Position numbers and translations under genes: made by a program. Below, in pieces: positions 17,833 through 25,905 of a stretch of DNA of 64,000 bases (the first letter of the stretch is position 1; each line of letters begins with the position of its first letter). Source of the DNA: Cohnella candidum (GTDB lineage: Bacteria > Bacillota > Bacilli > Paenibacillales > Paenibacillaceae). Below the pieces are notes generated by a model. The model ran no database searches. It was not told the DNA's origin and saw only the letters and a program-made list of their open reading frames with translations. The stretch spans positions 2,267,001-2,331,000 of the forward strand of contig NZ_CP033433.1 in assembly GCF_003713065.1 (NCBI RefSeq). The letters are read 5' to 3'.

Positions 17833-18702
17833 TCAATTCTCTTGTCTGAACACCCGGATTTGCATCAGCGTAAGGACGAACATCAACAGGAAGAAAACGT
17901 AAGCCGCAGCCGAAGCGTAGCCGAATTTCAAATAAGAGAACGACTGATTGTATACGTACATGATCACGGACATGATCGAGTTTTCCGGCCCTCCGGAGCC
18001 TCTTGTCAGCACGAGCGGCTCCGCGAACAATTGGAACGTCCCGATAGTCGACAGAATGGACGTGAACATGATGATCGGCGCCATCATCGGAATCGTAATC
18101 CTGAAAAAGCTCTGTACCGGCCCCGCGCCGTCGATGCGCGCCGCTTCGTAGAGGTCGGAGGGAATATTCTGCAGACCCGCCAGCATGATGACCATGTTGT
18201 AGCCGAGCCATCGCCAGATGACGAGAATCGCGAGCGTGATGCGAGCCCCCCAGATCGTGCCGAGCCAGTCCGTTTTCGCCAGCCCCATCGAGGTCAATAG
18301 CTCGTTAATATAGCCGTATTCGGTGCCGAACAGCATGCGAAACGTAAAGCCGACGGCGACAAGCGAGGTGATGTAAGGTATAAAATAGGCCGCCCGGAAA
18401 AAACCTTTCAACCGCACGAAAGCCGAGTTGAGAATGACGGCAAACACAAGCGAAAGGAACAGCAGCAGAGGCACGTACATGAAGAAAATAATGACGCCGT
18501 TCCACAGCGACTGCAGGAAGATATCGTCCTTGAACAAAGAAGAATAATTTCGAAAGCCGATCCATTTCGGATCCTTGATTCCGTTCCACTCCGTGAAGCT
18601 CGCATAGAACGCGGAAAGCAGCGGATACAGCACGAAGAACAGAAAGAGAACGTAATACGGCGAAATAAAAACGTACGGCGCTGCGCATTTATGGAGTCTC
18701 AT
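17833..18702 (-). CDS. Sugar ABC transporter permease, MalF type (GanP-like)
   Basis: 289 residues with six predicted membrane helices and the EAA loop DLYEAARIDGAGPVQSFFRI (~residues 190-210). The N-terminus YVFISPYYVLFLFFVLYPLL is typical of MalF-type partners of short length. The ATG has GGAGG 7 bases upstream. It is separated from the binding-protein gene by a strong GC stem-loop. Confidence 0.88.
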   Translation of the reverse strand: MRLHKCAAPYVFISPYYVLFLFFVLYPLLSAFYASFTEWNGIKDPKWIGFRNYSSLFKDDIFLQSLWNGVIIFFMYVPLLLFLSLVFAVILNSAFVRLKGFFRAAYFIPYITSLVAVGFTFRMLFGTEYGYINELLTSMGLAKTDWLGTIWGARITLAILVIWRWLGYNMVIMLAGLQNIPSDLYEAARIDGAGPVQSFFRITIPMMAPIIMFTSILSTIGTFQLFAEPLVLTRGSGGPENSIMSVIMYVYNQSFSYLKFGYASAAAYVFFLLMFVLTLMQIRVFRQEN

Positions 18703-18729
18703 TGTATTTCCTCCCTCGTAAAGAGTAAT

Positions 18730-18755
18730 CCCGGAGAAGCACCGGCTTCTCCGGG
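18730..18755 (-). other. Intercistronic GC stem-loop
   Basis: Perfect 11-bp stem (18730-18740 with 18745-18755) and a 4-base loop, 20 bases after the binding-protein stop. No U-run follows on the minus strand, so it is more likely an mRNA-stabilising or processing element that raises binding protein over permeases than a full terminator. Confidence 0.65.
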
Positions 18756-18775
18756 ACGTGCGGGTCAGTCTCGGG

Positions 18776-20170
18776 TTACTGTCCCGTCTTGGATTTGATG
18801 CTGGATTCGATGGCGCTCAAGGTCGCGTCTACGTCCTGCTTCTTCGTCGCAAGCTTCTGCAATTCGGTCATCGTGAGCGCATTGGCTTCGGAATATTTAC
18901 CGGTGTAGTTGACCGGCAGGATCTCGTCGGCCAAATCCGCGAACAGCTGGCGGTACGGCTGGTCCGCGAAGTACGGATCCTTCTCCGCGAAGTACGGATC
19001 CGAATAGGTCGTCTCCAGTGAAGGGAACGAGTCGGTCGCTTTGAACAACGCGATTTGGCTGGCATCCTTCGTCAGCATGAAGTTCACGAAAGCGCGAGCT
19101 GCTTCTTTGTTTTTGGATTGCGACGGAATGGCGAGGTAAGAGCCGCCGTCGTTCGAAGTGCGCGCGCCGTCTTGCTCCCAAACGGGCAGCGGCACGACGC
19201 CCCATTTGCCCGCGGTGTCCGGCGCGATGAAGCTCTTCAGGAAGCCGCCCATCCACACGGCAGCCGGAATCGTCGCCACTTTGCCGTCCTTAAGGGCTGC
19301 ATACCATCCGTCCGTCCAATCCTGCACGTCCATCGCATAACCGTTCTTCCAAAGGTTGTCGAACAGCGTGAGCACTTTTTTCGTTTTGTCGTTATTGACG
19401 GCAGTTGCGCCGTTCTTGTCAAAATACCAATCGCCTTGCTGCTGCATCAGAATCTGGAACATCCGGGCGTCGTTCGTGGAGCCCGCCAGCGGAAGCATCG
19501 CAACGCCGGCTTTATCCTTGATGATCTTCGCGGTTTCGAGGTAACTGTCCCAAGTGGCCAACTGCTTGGCTACCGAATCCGGATCGGAAGGCAAGCCGGC
19601 CTTCTCGAATACGTCGCGGCGGTAGTAGACGCCTACCGGGCCGGAGTCGATCGGCATGGCGTAAACCTTGCCGTCAAGCGTCGCCGATTCAACCTTGTAC
19701 TTGTTGAACTTGTCGCGGTATGCGTTGATATCCTCGGACAAGTCTTCCAGCGCTCCGAGCTCCATGTACTGCGGGAGGTTTTGGATTTCGATCGCCACCA
19801 CGTCCCCGGCGCCTTGGCCGGACGAGAGGTCGAGCGTAAGTTTCTTGTAATGGTCCGCGGGCGGCGCCACTTTGAAGTTAACCTTGATGTTGGGGTATTC
19901 TTTGTTGAATTCGGGCAAAACCGCACTCAAGGACTTCTGGATATAATCCCAGCCCGCTACGGTAATTTCGCCGGAAATATCTTTTGCCGGTTCCGCCGAT
20001 GCGCTGCCGGACGGGCTGGCTGAGCTGCTTGCGGGCGAACCGGCGGGCGAACTGGCGGGTGCGCTGCTGCTTGCATTATCACTTTTGCCTCCGCCGCAAG
20101 CGGATAAAATCAGCGACAGTCCCATCAGCATAACGAGCACGAGCGACATCGGCTGTTTCCATGCTTTCAT
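18776..20170 (-). CDS. Sugar ABC transporter substrate-binding lipoprotein (GanS-like)
   Basis: 464 residues. Signal peptide with lipobox LSAC at ~residues 22-25, so the mature protein is lipid-anchored outside the membrane; a Ser/Ala/Pro-rich linker follows. The body fits family 1 solute-binding proteins (ITVAGWDYIQKSLSAVLPEF at the start, LTLDLSSGQGAGDVVAIE, FVNFMLTKDASQIALF). First gene of the transporter-GH42 operon. A CcpA-like site lies about 53 bp before the ATG. Likely ligand a beta-galacto-oligosaccharide, inferred from the GH42 gene. Confidence 0.88.
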   Translation of the reverse strand: MKAWKQPMSLVLVMLMGLSLILSACGGGKSDNASSSAPASSPAGSPASSSASPSGSASAEPAKDISGEITVAGWDYIQKSLSAVLPEFNKEYPNIKVNFKVAPPADHYKKLTLDLSSGQGAGDVVAIEIQNLPQYMELGALEDLSEDINAYRDKFNKYKVESATLDGKVYAMPIDSGPVGVYYRRDVFEKAGLPSDPDSVAKQLATWDSYLETAKIIKDKAGVAMLPLAGSTNDARMFQILMQQQGDWYFDKNGATAVNNDKTKKVLTLFDNLWKNGYAMDVQDWTDGWYAALKDGKVATIPAAVWMGGFLKSFIAPDTAGKWGVVPLPVWEQDGARTSNDGGSYLAIPSQSKNKEAARAFVNFMLTKDASQIALFKATDSFPSLETTYSDPYFAEKDPYFADQPYRQLFADLADEILPVNYTGKYSEANALTMTELQKLATKKQDVDATLSAIESSIKSKTGQ

Positions 20171-20222
20171 TCTGCTTTCCCCCTAAGTTTGGTTTCAATC
20201 GGTTACAGGAATAAGCATAGAA

Positions 20223-20236
20223 TGAAAACGCTTTTA
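20223..20236. promoter_or_regulatory. Candidate CcpA (cre) site before the transporter-GH42 operon
   Basis: TGAAAACGCTTTTA matches the cre consensus TGWAARCGYTWNCW at 13 of 14 positions by my comparison. Confidence 0.5.
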
Positions 20237-20296
20237 CAAAAATGCCGTATTCGGAACATCGAGGTTGAAAAAAGCAACCGCTTTCACAGAATAAAG

Positions 20297-20341
20297 AAAA
20301 GGCAGGGGATTTCGACCGATCGGTCAAAACCCCTGCCTTTT
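20297..20341 (-). terminator. Terminator after the orphan binding-protein gene
   Basis: Twelve-bp stem (20297-20308 with 20330-20341) ending in A/T runs. The 21-base loop contains the palindrome GACCGATCGGTC, which can form an inner stem. Confidence 0.75.
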
Positions 20342-20358
20342 CATTTACAACAGCCTGC

Positions 20359-21672
20359 CTATCGGCCGGCGCTTTCACTCCGGTACTCCGAAGCCCGCTC
20401 TTCCAGTCTCTTCATCGTTTCCTTCGGATCCCGGCCGATGAGCAACTCCTGGACCGAAGCGTTCATCGCGCCGCCGATCGTCGTTTGGCCCATGATGCGG
20501 TCAGGAAACGTAATGGTGTCTTTCGCGCTTCCCAATTGGCGCATCAGTTCCGACACCAGCGGGCTGTCGGTCGACTTGGAGGCTTCCCGCAATACCGTGG
20601 CCGGCAAATGAGATATCCGCACCATCTCCCCTTGGTACTTCGGCGACGAGATCAGTTTCAGAAAATACGCGGCAGCCTCCTTGCTGCGCACGTTCCGGCT
20701 TACGGCGATGTTGAAATCCGGCGAAACGATCCAAGCCTCCCGACCTGCCGCACCGTCGCTGACCTCCGGCCAATTGAAAAATCCGACATGTCCATGAAGC
20801 GGATTCGGCTTGCCGTCCGGAAGCTGATCGGCGTTCAGATCGTCCAGTTCCCAGGATCCCATGACCCACATGGCGGCCTTGCCTTCCATGAACTGCCGCC
20901 GGGCGGTGTCCATATCCGCGCTGTTGGTGTTGCGGCCGAAAGCCCCCGCATCCACCAAACGCTTAAAATCGGCCGCCGCGTCAATAAACGGTTTTGCCGT
21001 GAACGGAACGTCACCGTCGGCCGCCTTGCGGAAAACCGCGCCGCCTCCGTGACGATAAACCAGCGTTCCCAATAAGAGCCCGCCCGGCCACACATCCTTG
21101 TTGCCGAGCGCGATCGGAGTCACGCCCGCGGCGCGAAGCGTTCGTACCGCCGCGATCAACTCGTCGGTCGTCGAGGGAACGGTTATGTGATACTTCTCGA
21201 ACAACGCCCGGTTATAATAGACCACTTCCGCGGTTCGGACAAGCGGCATGGCGTAAACATGCCCGTCGAAAGACACATGGTCCAGTATACCGGGAATGAA
21301 CCGGGTTTGGTCGATCATGTCGTCAAGCGGCAATACCATGCCGCTTCGTACGAATGGCGCGAGAAAGCCTTCTTCCCAGGAAAAAAAGAGGTCGGGCAGG
21401 TTGTTCGCGGCCGCTTCCGTCGCGATTTTGATTTTGAAATCGTCGTTGAAGGTCTGGTAATCGATTTGAGCGTGGAAGGGATTCGATCTATTGAAATCGG
21501 CGACCGCCTCTTGCACGACTCTTTCCTCCAGCGAACCGCTGTCGATCCATCCCCACAAATTCAAACTGACGTCGGGCGCCGCCTTCTTCGCCTCCTCCGG
21601 TCGGCCGCCGCATCCCCCTATCACGATTGCGAACAATACCAGCGAAAGCAACGCGCAGACCGCCCGCCTCAT
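20359..21672 (-). CDS. Orphan sugar-binding lipoprotein, probable sensory partner
   Basis: 437 residues; signal peptide with lipobox-like IGGC at residues 18-21, then a family 1 solute-binding body (LNLWGWIDSGSLEERVVQEA, NNLPDLFFSWEEGFLAPF, GKAAMWVMGSWELDDLN). It has no permeases of its own: its ATG overlaps the stop of the AraC-type regulator (ATGA), and a terminator follows. Kinase, regulator and coupled binding protein is the arrangement of the Geobacillus three-component systems GanPST and AraPST, where the binding protein presents sugar to the kinase. I infer that role; a diverged transport protein is the alternative. Confidence 0.82.
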   Translation of the reverse strand: MRRAVCALLSLVLFAIVIGGCGGRPEEAKKAAPDVSLNLWGWIDSGSLEERVVQEAVADFNRSNPFHAQIDYQTFNDDFKIKIATEAAANNLPDLFFSWEEGFLAPFVRSGMVLPLDDMIDQTRFIPGILDHVSFDGHVYAMPLVRTAEVVYYNRALFEKYHITVPSTTDELIAAVRTLRAAGVTPIALGNKDVWPGGLLLGTLVYRHGGGAVFRKAADGDVPFTAKPFIDAAADFKRLVDAGAFGRNTNSADMDTARRQFMEGKAAMWVMGSWELDDLNADQLPDGKPNPLHGHVGFFNWPEVSDGAAGREAWIVSPDFNIAVSRNVRSKEAAAYFLKLISSPKYQGEMVRISHLPATVLREASKSTDSPLVSELMRQLGSAKDTITFPDRIMGQTTIGGAMNASVQELLIGRDPKETMKRLEERASEYRSESAGR

Positions 21673-22448
21673 GGCGAAACCTTCCTGCCGCTTTCTCCGG
21701 AATTCCCGCGAACGTCCTCCGCGTATTCGGAGGGCTTTGACCCGGTCATTTTACGGAAAAGCTGGCTAAAATATTTCGGATCGCGATAGCCGACGTCAAA
21801 GCTGATTTCGTGAACCGTCAGCCGAGTGGACAAAAGCAACCGCTTGGCCTCCTCGATCCTTACGTGAGTCAAATATTCCAGAAAGGTGGTACCCATCTCT
21901 TTTTTCAAAACGCGGTTTAAGTGAACCGTACTGAGATGAACTTGCTTCGCCGCGGTTTCTAACGTAATTTGCTCCTTAAAATGCTCTTGCACATAACGAA
22001 CGATCTGCTGAATCAACCGTTCGGATTCATCCTTCTCTTCCTCCGTCGCCAGGACGGTGCGCTTCGCGTTTGCCGACAACTCTTCCAGAGCGAACGTGCA
22101 GACCGTGATCAGCGCCTCCGGATTGGTCGGCTTCAGTACATAGTCGAATGCTCGACCGCGAATCGCCTGCTGCGCGTACTCGAATTCTCCATGGCCCGTC
22201 AGCAGGATGACTTTGGTGTAGGGAAAGGCCAGCATAATACGGTTCAACAGCTCCAACCCGTCAAGCTTCGGCATACGGATATCGGTGATGACGAGCTCAG
22301 GCCGATGCTCCCGTGCCCAGGACCAGCCCTCCTCCCCGTCTTTGGCCGTTGCGACCGTGCCGATCCCGATCGACGGCCAGTCCACGGCATGGAGGATACC
22401 CTCGCGGATCATGCGTTCATCGTCACAGATTAGTAGCTTGTAACTCAT
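21669..22448 (-). CDS. YesN-type AraC response regulator (GanT-like)
   Basis: 259 residues. Receiver domain (LLICDDERMIREGI, phospho-acceptor Asp in VITDIRMPKLDGLELL, conserved Lys in VLKP) and a C-terminal AraC double helix-turn-helix (ITLETAAKQVHLSTVHLNRV; VHEISFDVGYRDPKYFSQLF). The linker is short compared with the ~400-residue YesN relatives. ATG 22448 with AGGA upstream is preferred; it overlaps the kinase 3' end by 26 bases. It probably activates the operon at 20170 in response to sugar. Confidence 0.88.
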   Translation of the reverse strand: MSYKLLICDDERMIREGILHAVDWPSIGIGTVATAKDGEEGWSWAREHRPELVITDIRMPKLDGLELLNRIMLAFPYTKVILLTGHGEFEYAQQAIRGRAFDYVLKPTNPEALITVCTFALEELSANAKRTVLATEEEKDESERLIQQIVRYVQEHFKEQITLETAAKQVHLSTVHLNRVLKKEMGTTFLEYLTHVRIEEAKRLLLSTRLTVHEISFDVGYRDPKYFSQLFRKMTGSKPSEYAEDVRGNSGESGRKVSP

Positions 22449-24189
22449 GCTGCTTTCCTTCCTTCTCCATCGGGATCTTGAATCGGATCGTAGTGCCATT
22501 TGGAGAGCTGTGGATTCGGAGACCCCCGCTTTCCCCGTAGTTCAGCACCAATCTTCTGTGCACGTTGGCCAAACCCCGGGGAAACCCGTCCCCCTCCACT
22601 TCCCGGTCAAAGCCGCCGATAATGGCATCCGGAATGCCGCCGCCGTTATCCGCCACAGTGACGACAGCGAACGCGCCAGATTCATCGGTCCGCATTCGAA
22701 AGACGATATGAACGGGCCGATCCGCCGTATCCAAATTATGAACGATGGCGTTTTCGATCAGCGGCTGGATGATGAGTTTGGGAAGACGAACGTCGTATAG
22801 TGACTCCGGTACGTCAAGTTCCAGATGCACGCGGTCTTCGAATCGATACTGCTGGATCGCCATGTAGTTGGAAACGTAGGATATTTCTTCACGGACCCGG
22901 TACGGTTTGTCCTGATCTCGTATCGAGATCCTCAAAAGGTTAGCAAGCGATTCCGCCATGCGGCCGACATCGTCCAGTCCATGCATGCGTGACGCCCAGT
23001 TAATCGATTCCAGCGTGTTATAGATAAAATGCGGGTTGATCTGCGCTTGAAGCGAACGCAGCTCCATTTCCTTATTCAGGTAATTCAGCTTGTATTCCTT
23101 GTTGATCAGGTCATTGATCTCCTGCATCATCAAGTTATAGGTCCGGTTAAGCTCGCCGACCTCATCAAGCCTCTCCGTAGGTGCTTTCACGAGAAAACGG
23201 TCTTCGACCGACTTCCGCATCAGGCCGGTCAGTTTGTTAAGCGGCCTTGAAACCCTGTCCGAGATGATGATCGACAACAACACGATCACAGGGGCACTGA
23301 CGAGACCGAACACGAGCAGCGTCTGTTGAAGCACCACAGTCCCTTGAATGATCGATTCGATGGAGGTTAGTTTGATAAGCGTCCAATCTGCGCCAGGAAT
23401 GTCCGCTCGGGAGAGAAGGTACTTTGTATCCTCGACTTTCGTCTCAGCCCCGTCCCGTACTTTCAGAAGCCGCGTATCGGAAGGTTCATCCGAATCGGAC
23501 CTCAAGGCGTTGCCATAAGGGTTGAATAGCGCATAATGGGAGGTCCCGCTTCCTCCGGATGCACTGAAGTATGAGGTCACCGCATTCACTTTCACGTGCA
23601 TGATCAGCAGCCCAGCCGGCTGAAAGTCACTGATTCGATTGACGATCCGGCCGACAAGCACGTGGCTTCCGTCACCGTCAAGCGGTCCGACCACCATTTT
23701 ACCGCGGCCTTCTTCCATGCGCTGGTAGAAAGGCGAAGCCAGCAGCGCCTTGTAGGCTTCCTGCCCGATGATGGTTGCGCCAAGTCCTTCGTAATAAGAC
23801 GATCCGTGCAGGTCGAAAAGGTTAATGGACGACAGCCAGTCGCTGTGCGTGACAACAGTCTTTCCGATGTACCGGTCGATCGCCTGCTGTTCGTCGATAT
23901 CCACGCCTCCGGTTGCATTGGAACGGGCGAGGACGCTCTGGACAGTCTCGGAGGCGGCGAAGTCCTTAGAGATCACGTCGGTCTGAGTGACGAAAGCCTG
24001 AAGATTGTTCGCCAACTGGTCAAGCTCCAGCCGGTTATGCCTCTGCTCCTGCTCAATCAGAATATCGGAGGAACGCCAATATAAGGCCAAGCTGAGCAGC
24101 GTGAGACCGAGCATGCTGAACAGCAGCAGGATGGTAAGCAGTCGCGCACGAAGCGAGCGCCCCACCATTCTCTTCAATGTTGGAATCAT
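22423..24189 (-). CDS. YesM-type sensor histidine kinase (GanS sensor-like)
   Basis: 588 residues. One N-terminal membrane helix (~16-38), a large extracellular sensor region (~40-290) ending in TLIKLTSIES, a second helix, a HAMP domain, then the His_kinase signature LQAQINPHFIYNTLESINW with the phospho-accepting His and the ATPase boxes LIENAIVHN, VADNGGGIP and GLANVHRRL. Start placed at ATG 24189 (GGGGT upstream); the longer frame to 24252 crosses a cre-like site. It heads the kinase-regulator-binding-protein operon. Confidence 0.88.
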   Translation of the reverse strand: MIPTLKRMVGRSLRARLLTILLLFSMLGLTLLSLALYWRSSDILIEQEQRHNRLELDQLANNLQAFVTQTDVISKDFAASETVQSVLARSNATGGVDIDEQQAIDRYIGKTVVTHSDWLSSINLFDLHGSSYYEGLGATIIGQEAYKALLASPFYQRMEEGRGKMVVGPLDGDGSHVLVGRIVNRISDFQPAGLLIMHVKVNAVTSYFSASGGSGTSHYALFNPYGNALRSDSDEPSDTRLLKVRDGAETKVEDTKYLLSRADIPGADWTLIKLTSIESIIQGTVVLQQTLLVFGLVSAPVIVLLSIIISDRVSRPLNKLTGLMRKSVEDRFLVKAPTERLDEVGELNRTYNLMMQEINDLINKEYKLNYLNKEMELRSLQAQINPHFIYNTLESINWASRMHGLDDVGRMAESLANLLRISIRDQDKPYRVREEISYVSNYMAIQQYRFEDRVHLELDVPESLYDVRLPKLIIQPLIENAIVHNLDTADRPVHIVFRMRTDESGAFAVVTVADNGGGIPDAIIGGFDREVEGDGFPRGLANVHRRLVLNYGESGGLRIHSSPNGTTIRFKIPMEKEGKQHELQATNL

Positions 24190-24202
24190 AGAATACCCCG
24201 TT

Positions 24203-24216
24203 TTAAAACGCTTTCT
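24203..24216. promoter_or_regulatory. Candidate CcpA (cre) site before the kinase operon
   Basis: TTAAAACGCTTTCT matches TGWAARCGYTWNCW at 13 of 14 positions. It lies 14 bases before the ATG, a place where CcpA would block transcription. Confidence 0.45.
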
Positions 24217-24295
24217 TTCAAGTAATGATAGACTTTTCGGCCGTAAAAGCAAGTATAAATCTTTGGATATATATTTGCGGTCGCTAGCCTCTTCA

Positions 24296-24336
24296 ATGCA
24301 AAAAACACGCTGTCAATGACAGCGTGTTTTTTGCAT
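24296..24336. terminator. Strong bidirectional terminator
   Basis: Perfect 20-bp inverted repeat around a single central base, with A6 and T6 runs inside the stem. It closes the minus-strand gene ending at 24363. Confidence 0.85.
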
Positions 24337-24362
24337 GCCGAATCCATTCTAGGAAGAGACGA

Positions 24363-24827
24363 TTATTGGTACTCCCCTTTGATGACGAAAAAGGAGCCCC
24401 GAATCGTTCCGGCTAGTTTGGACTTCTGCCTGGCAAACTTAAACTTCCCTAACTCGCTTGGTACCTCCATCCCCTCAGAAAGCTTAAAGCCAACGGCCCG
24501 TTTCTTAGGGTCATCCACCGTATACAAAACGTTGACCGAAAGACCATCCTCATAAAAGACGTAGGTCCAATCGATATTTTCCACCCGTAAGCGTGAAGTT
24601 TCCAAAGGCTTGGCCGCAAACTCAATACCGCGCTCTTCCTTCAATATCCGGTTCACGTAATCCAGGGTCTCTTGGCTTTCGCTGGCCGGTACAACCGTAA
24701 ATTCATGCTTGTATTTGGTCATAAAGTAACGGGCTTCATTCGCGCGCAACCCGGCAAGCGCTTCTGCAACAGGCGAAGACTCTAAACCGACCGTAGACAC
24801 GTTTTTGAAATCAACGACATAGGACAT
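24363..24827 (-). CDS. Conserved hypothetical protein, unknown family
   Basis: 154 soluble residues that I do not recognise. There is no signal peptide or membrane helix; the sequence mixes strands and helices (MSYVVDFKNVSTVGLES, FMTKYKHEFTVVPASESQET, WTYVFYEDGLSVNVLYTV, RQKSKLAGTIRGSFFVIKG). ATG 24827 follows AAGGAG by 8 bases. It is a single-gene unit with its own strong promoter, which is covered by a nested inverted repeat, so its expression is probably tightly controlled. Confidence 0.7.
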   Translation of the reverse strand: MSYVVDFKNVSTVGLESSPVAEALAGLRANEARYFMTKYKHEFTVVPASESQETLDYVNRILKEERGIEFAAKPLETSRLRVENIDWTYVFYEDGLSVNVLYTVDDPKKRAVGFKLSEGMEVPSELGKFKFARQKSKLAGTIRGSFFVIKGEYQ

Positions 24828-24846
24828 TGTTTTCTCTCCTTCGTTT

Positions 24847-24899
24847 GGACACCGTTTAGTGGCATTTTTATTATGCGCCACCTTTTGGTGTCCTGTCAA
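24847..24899 (-). promoter_or_regulatory. Promoter with nested dyad operator
   Basis: On the minus strand TTGACA (24894-24899), 18-base spacer, CATAAT (24870-24875). Two nested inverted repeats surround the -10: GGACACC/GGTGTCC (24847-24853, 24887-24893) and GTGGC/GCCAC (24859-24863, 24877-24881). It could be a repressor operator or fold in the transcript. Confidence 0.6.
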
Positions 24900-24912
24900 A
24901 CCTTTTTTAGCC

Positions 24913-25353
24913 TTACCTTAAATCAAAAAGAGCCTTTCCGCTTTCTCCACTAATCGGTAAAGATGAATGTTCATGGACGATGATCCAGGAATCATTATCT
25001 TTTCTTAACCCGAAGGTGAAGCGATTTGTGATTTGACGAAGTTTCTCTCCTGATTCTAATTCGTGAGCAGCAAAGGTAACGGCACAATGAACGAATGCAA
25101 GATTCAAGTTTTCTTCGACGACTACGTCGTTGAAATCAACATGAAGGGAAACACCCTCCGCCCTCAACCCGTTAAACCACTCCTCAACTTTTGCTTTCCA
25201 AGAGGAGATACCTTTGGAATCCCAACTCCCCCAGCAATCATAAATATGTATTTCAGGGGAATAAGCCGATAAGAAGCTTTCTACGTTCTTTTCGTAAACG
25301 GAAGACTTGTAGTTTTCAAGCACATCCTGAACTTTTAAAAAATTAGCTTTCAA
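24913..25353 (-). CDS. NTF2/SnoaL-like protein
   Basis: 146 residues of the nuclear-transport-factor-2-like cone fold (SnoaL/DUF4440 type): FLSAYSPEIHIYDCWGSW early, WKAKVEEWFNGLRAEG, and strands RFTFGLRKDNDSWIIVHEHSS at the end. Proteins like this are small enzymes or ligand binders; no specific activity can be read. AAGGAG directly abuts an ATG at 25362 and lies 9 bases before TTG 25353, so TTG 25353 is the better start. Confidence 0.72.
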   Translation of the reverse strand: MKANFLKVQDVLENYKSSVYEKNVESFLSAYSPEIHIYDCWGSWDSKGISSWKAKVEEWFNGLRAEGVSLHVDFNDVVVEENLNLAFVHCAVTFAAHELESGEKLRQITNRFTFGLRKDNDSWIIVHEHSSLPISGESGKALFDLR

Positions 25354-25394
25354 GAGATTCATCTCCTTCTTCAACTAAACTGCCGTTAACGGAT

Positions 25395-25426
25395 CGAGGC
25401 TGCCTATCGGAACATGGGCAGCCTCG
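25395..25426. other. Hairpin downstream of the DinB-like gene
   Basis: CGAGGCTGCC (25395-25404) pairs with GGCAGCCTCG (25417-25426). There is no clear U-run in either direction, so termination would be weak. Confidence 0.45.
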
Positions 25427-25449
25427 GTGTTTATGTACTAGGGGCCCTG

Positions 25450-25905
25450 TTAGAGCCTCGCGAAAGTGATGTAATCCACTTGGACAGGCTCTGCCGATTC
25501 GATCCGAAGTGCACGGTTAATCTGTCCCCGGTGATATTGTCCATGTAAAAGGACCTGCAACAGGATGTCCCGGATGGACGTTCGGAATGGAACCCCGCTC
25601 TGGTTCGCATAGTCGATCATCTCGTCCAACTCGGTTTCCTCGAGCCCTTCAATATAGATGCGGTATTGTTCGGCGTTTTCTTCGAACATCGTCCGGATCG
25701 CCGTCAGGTCTTCCGCTTCCTGCCACAACGAATATTGCGAGCTGTCCTTGCCTTGCAATCGGGACAGCCAGACTCGTTCCGCGATCGCGACGTGCCGAAC
25801 CAGCTTCAGAAGGTCCTTGTTCTTCGTCCCGCTCTCCTCAAGCGCGTCCAAGATTCTTTCGTCCGCCCAGATCAGGTGGTCCATCATGCGCTTGATCGTC
25901 TTCAT
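25450..25905 (-). CDS. DinB family protein
   Basis: 151 residues, four-helix DinB/YfiT-like fold. The usual metal-binding His pattern is visible: H10 in MMDHLIWADERIL, a His in LLKLVRHVAIAERVW, and LHGQYHRGQINRAL. Members include thiol transferases and uncharacterised stress proteins. The ATG follows the stop of the reductase gene directly (TAAATG), so the two are translationally coupled and share a MerR-type promoter. Confidence 0.82.
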   Translation of the reverse strand: MKTIKRMMDHLIWADERILDALEESGTKNKDLLKLVRHVAIAERVWLSRLQGKDSSQYSLWQEAEDLTAIRTMFEENAEQYRIYIEGLEETELDEMIDYANQSGVPFRTSIRDILLQVLLHGQYHRGQINRALRIESAEPVQVDYITFARL

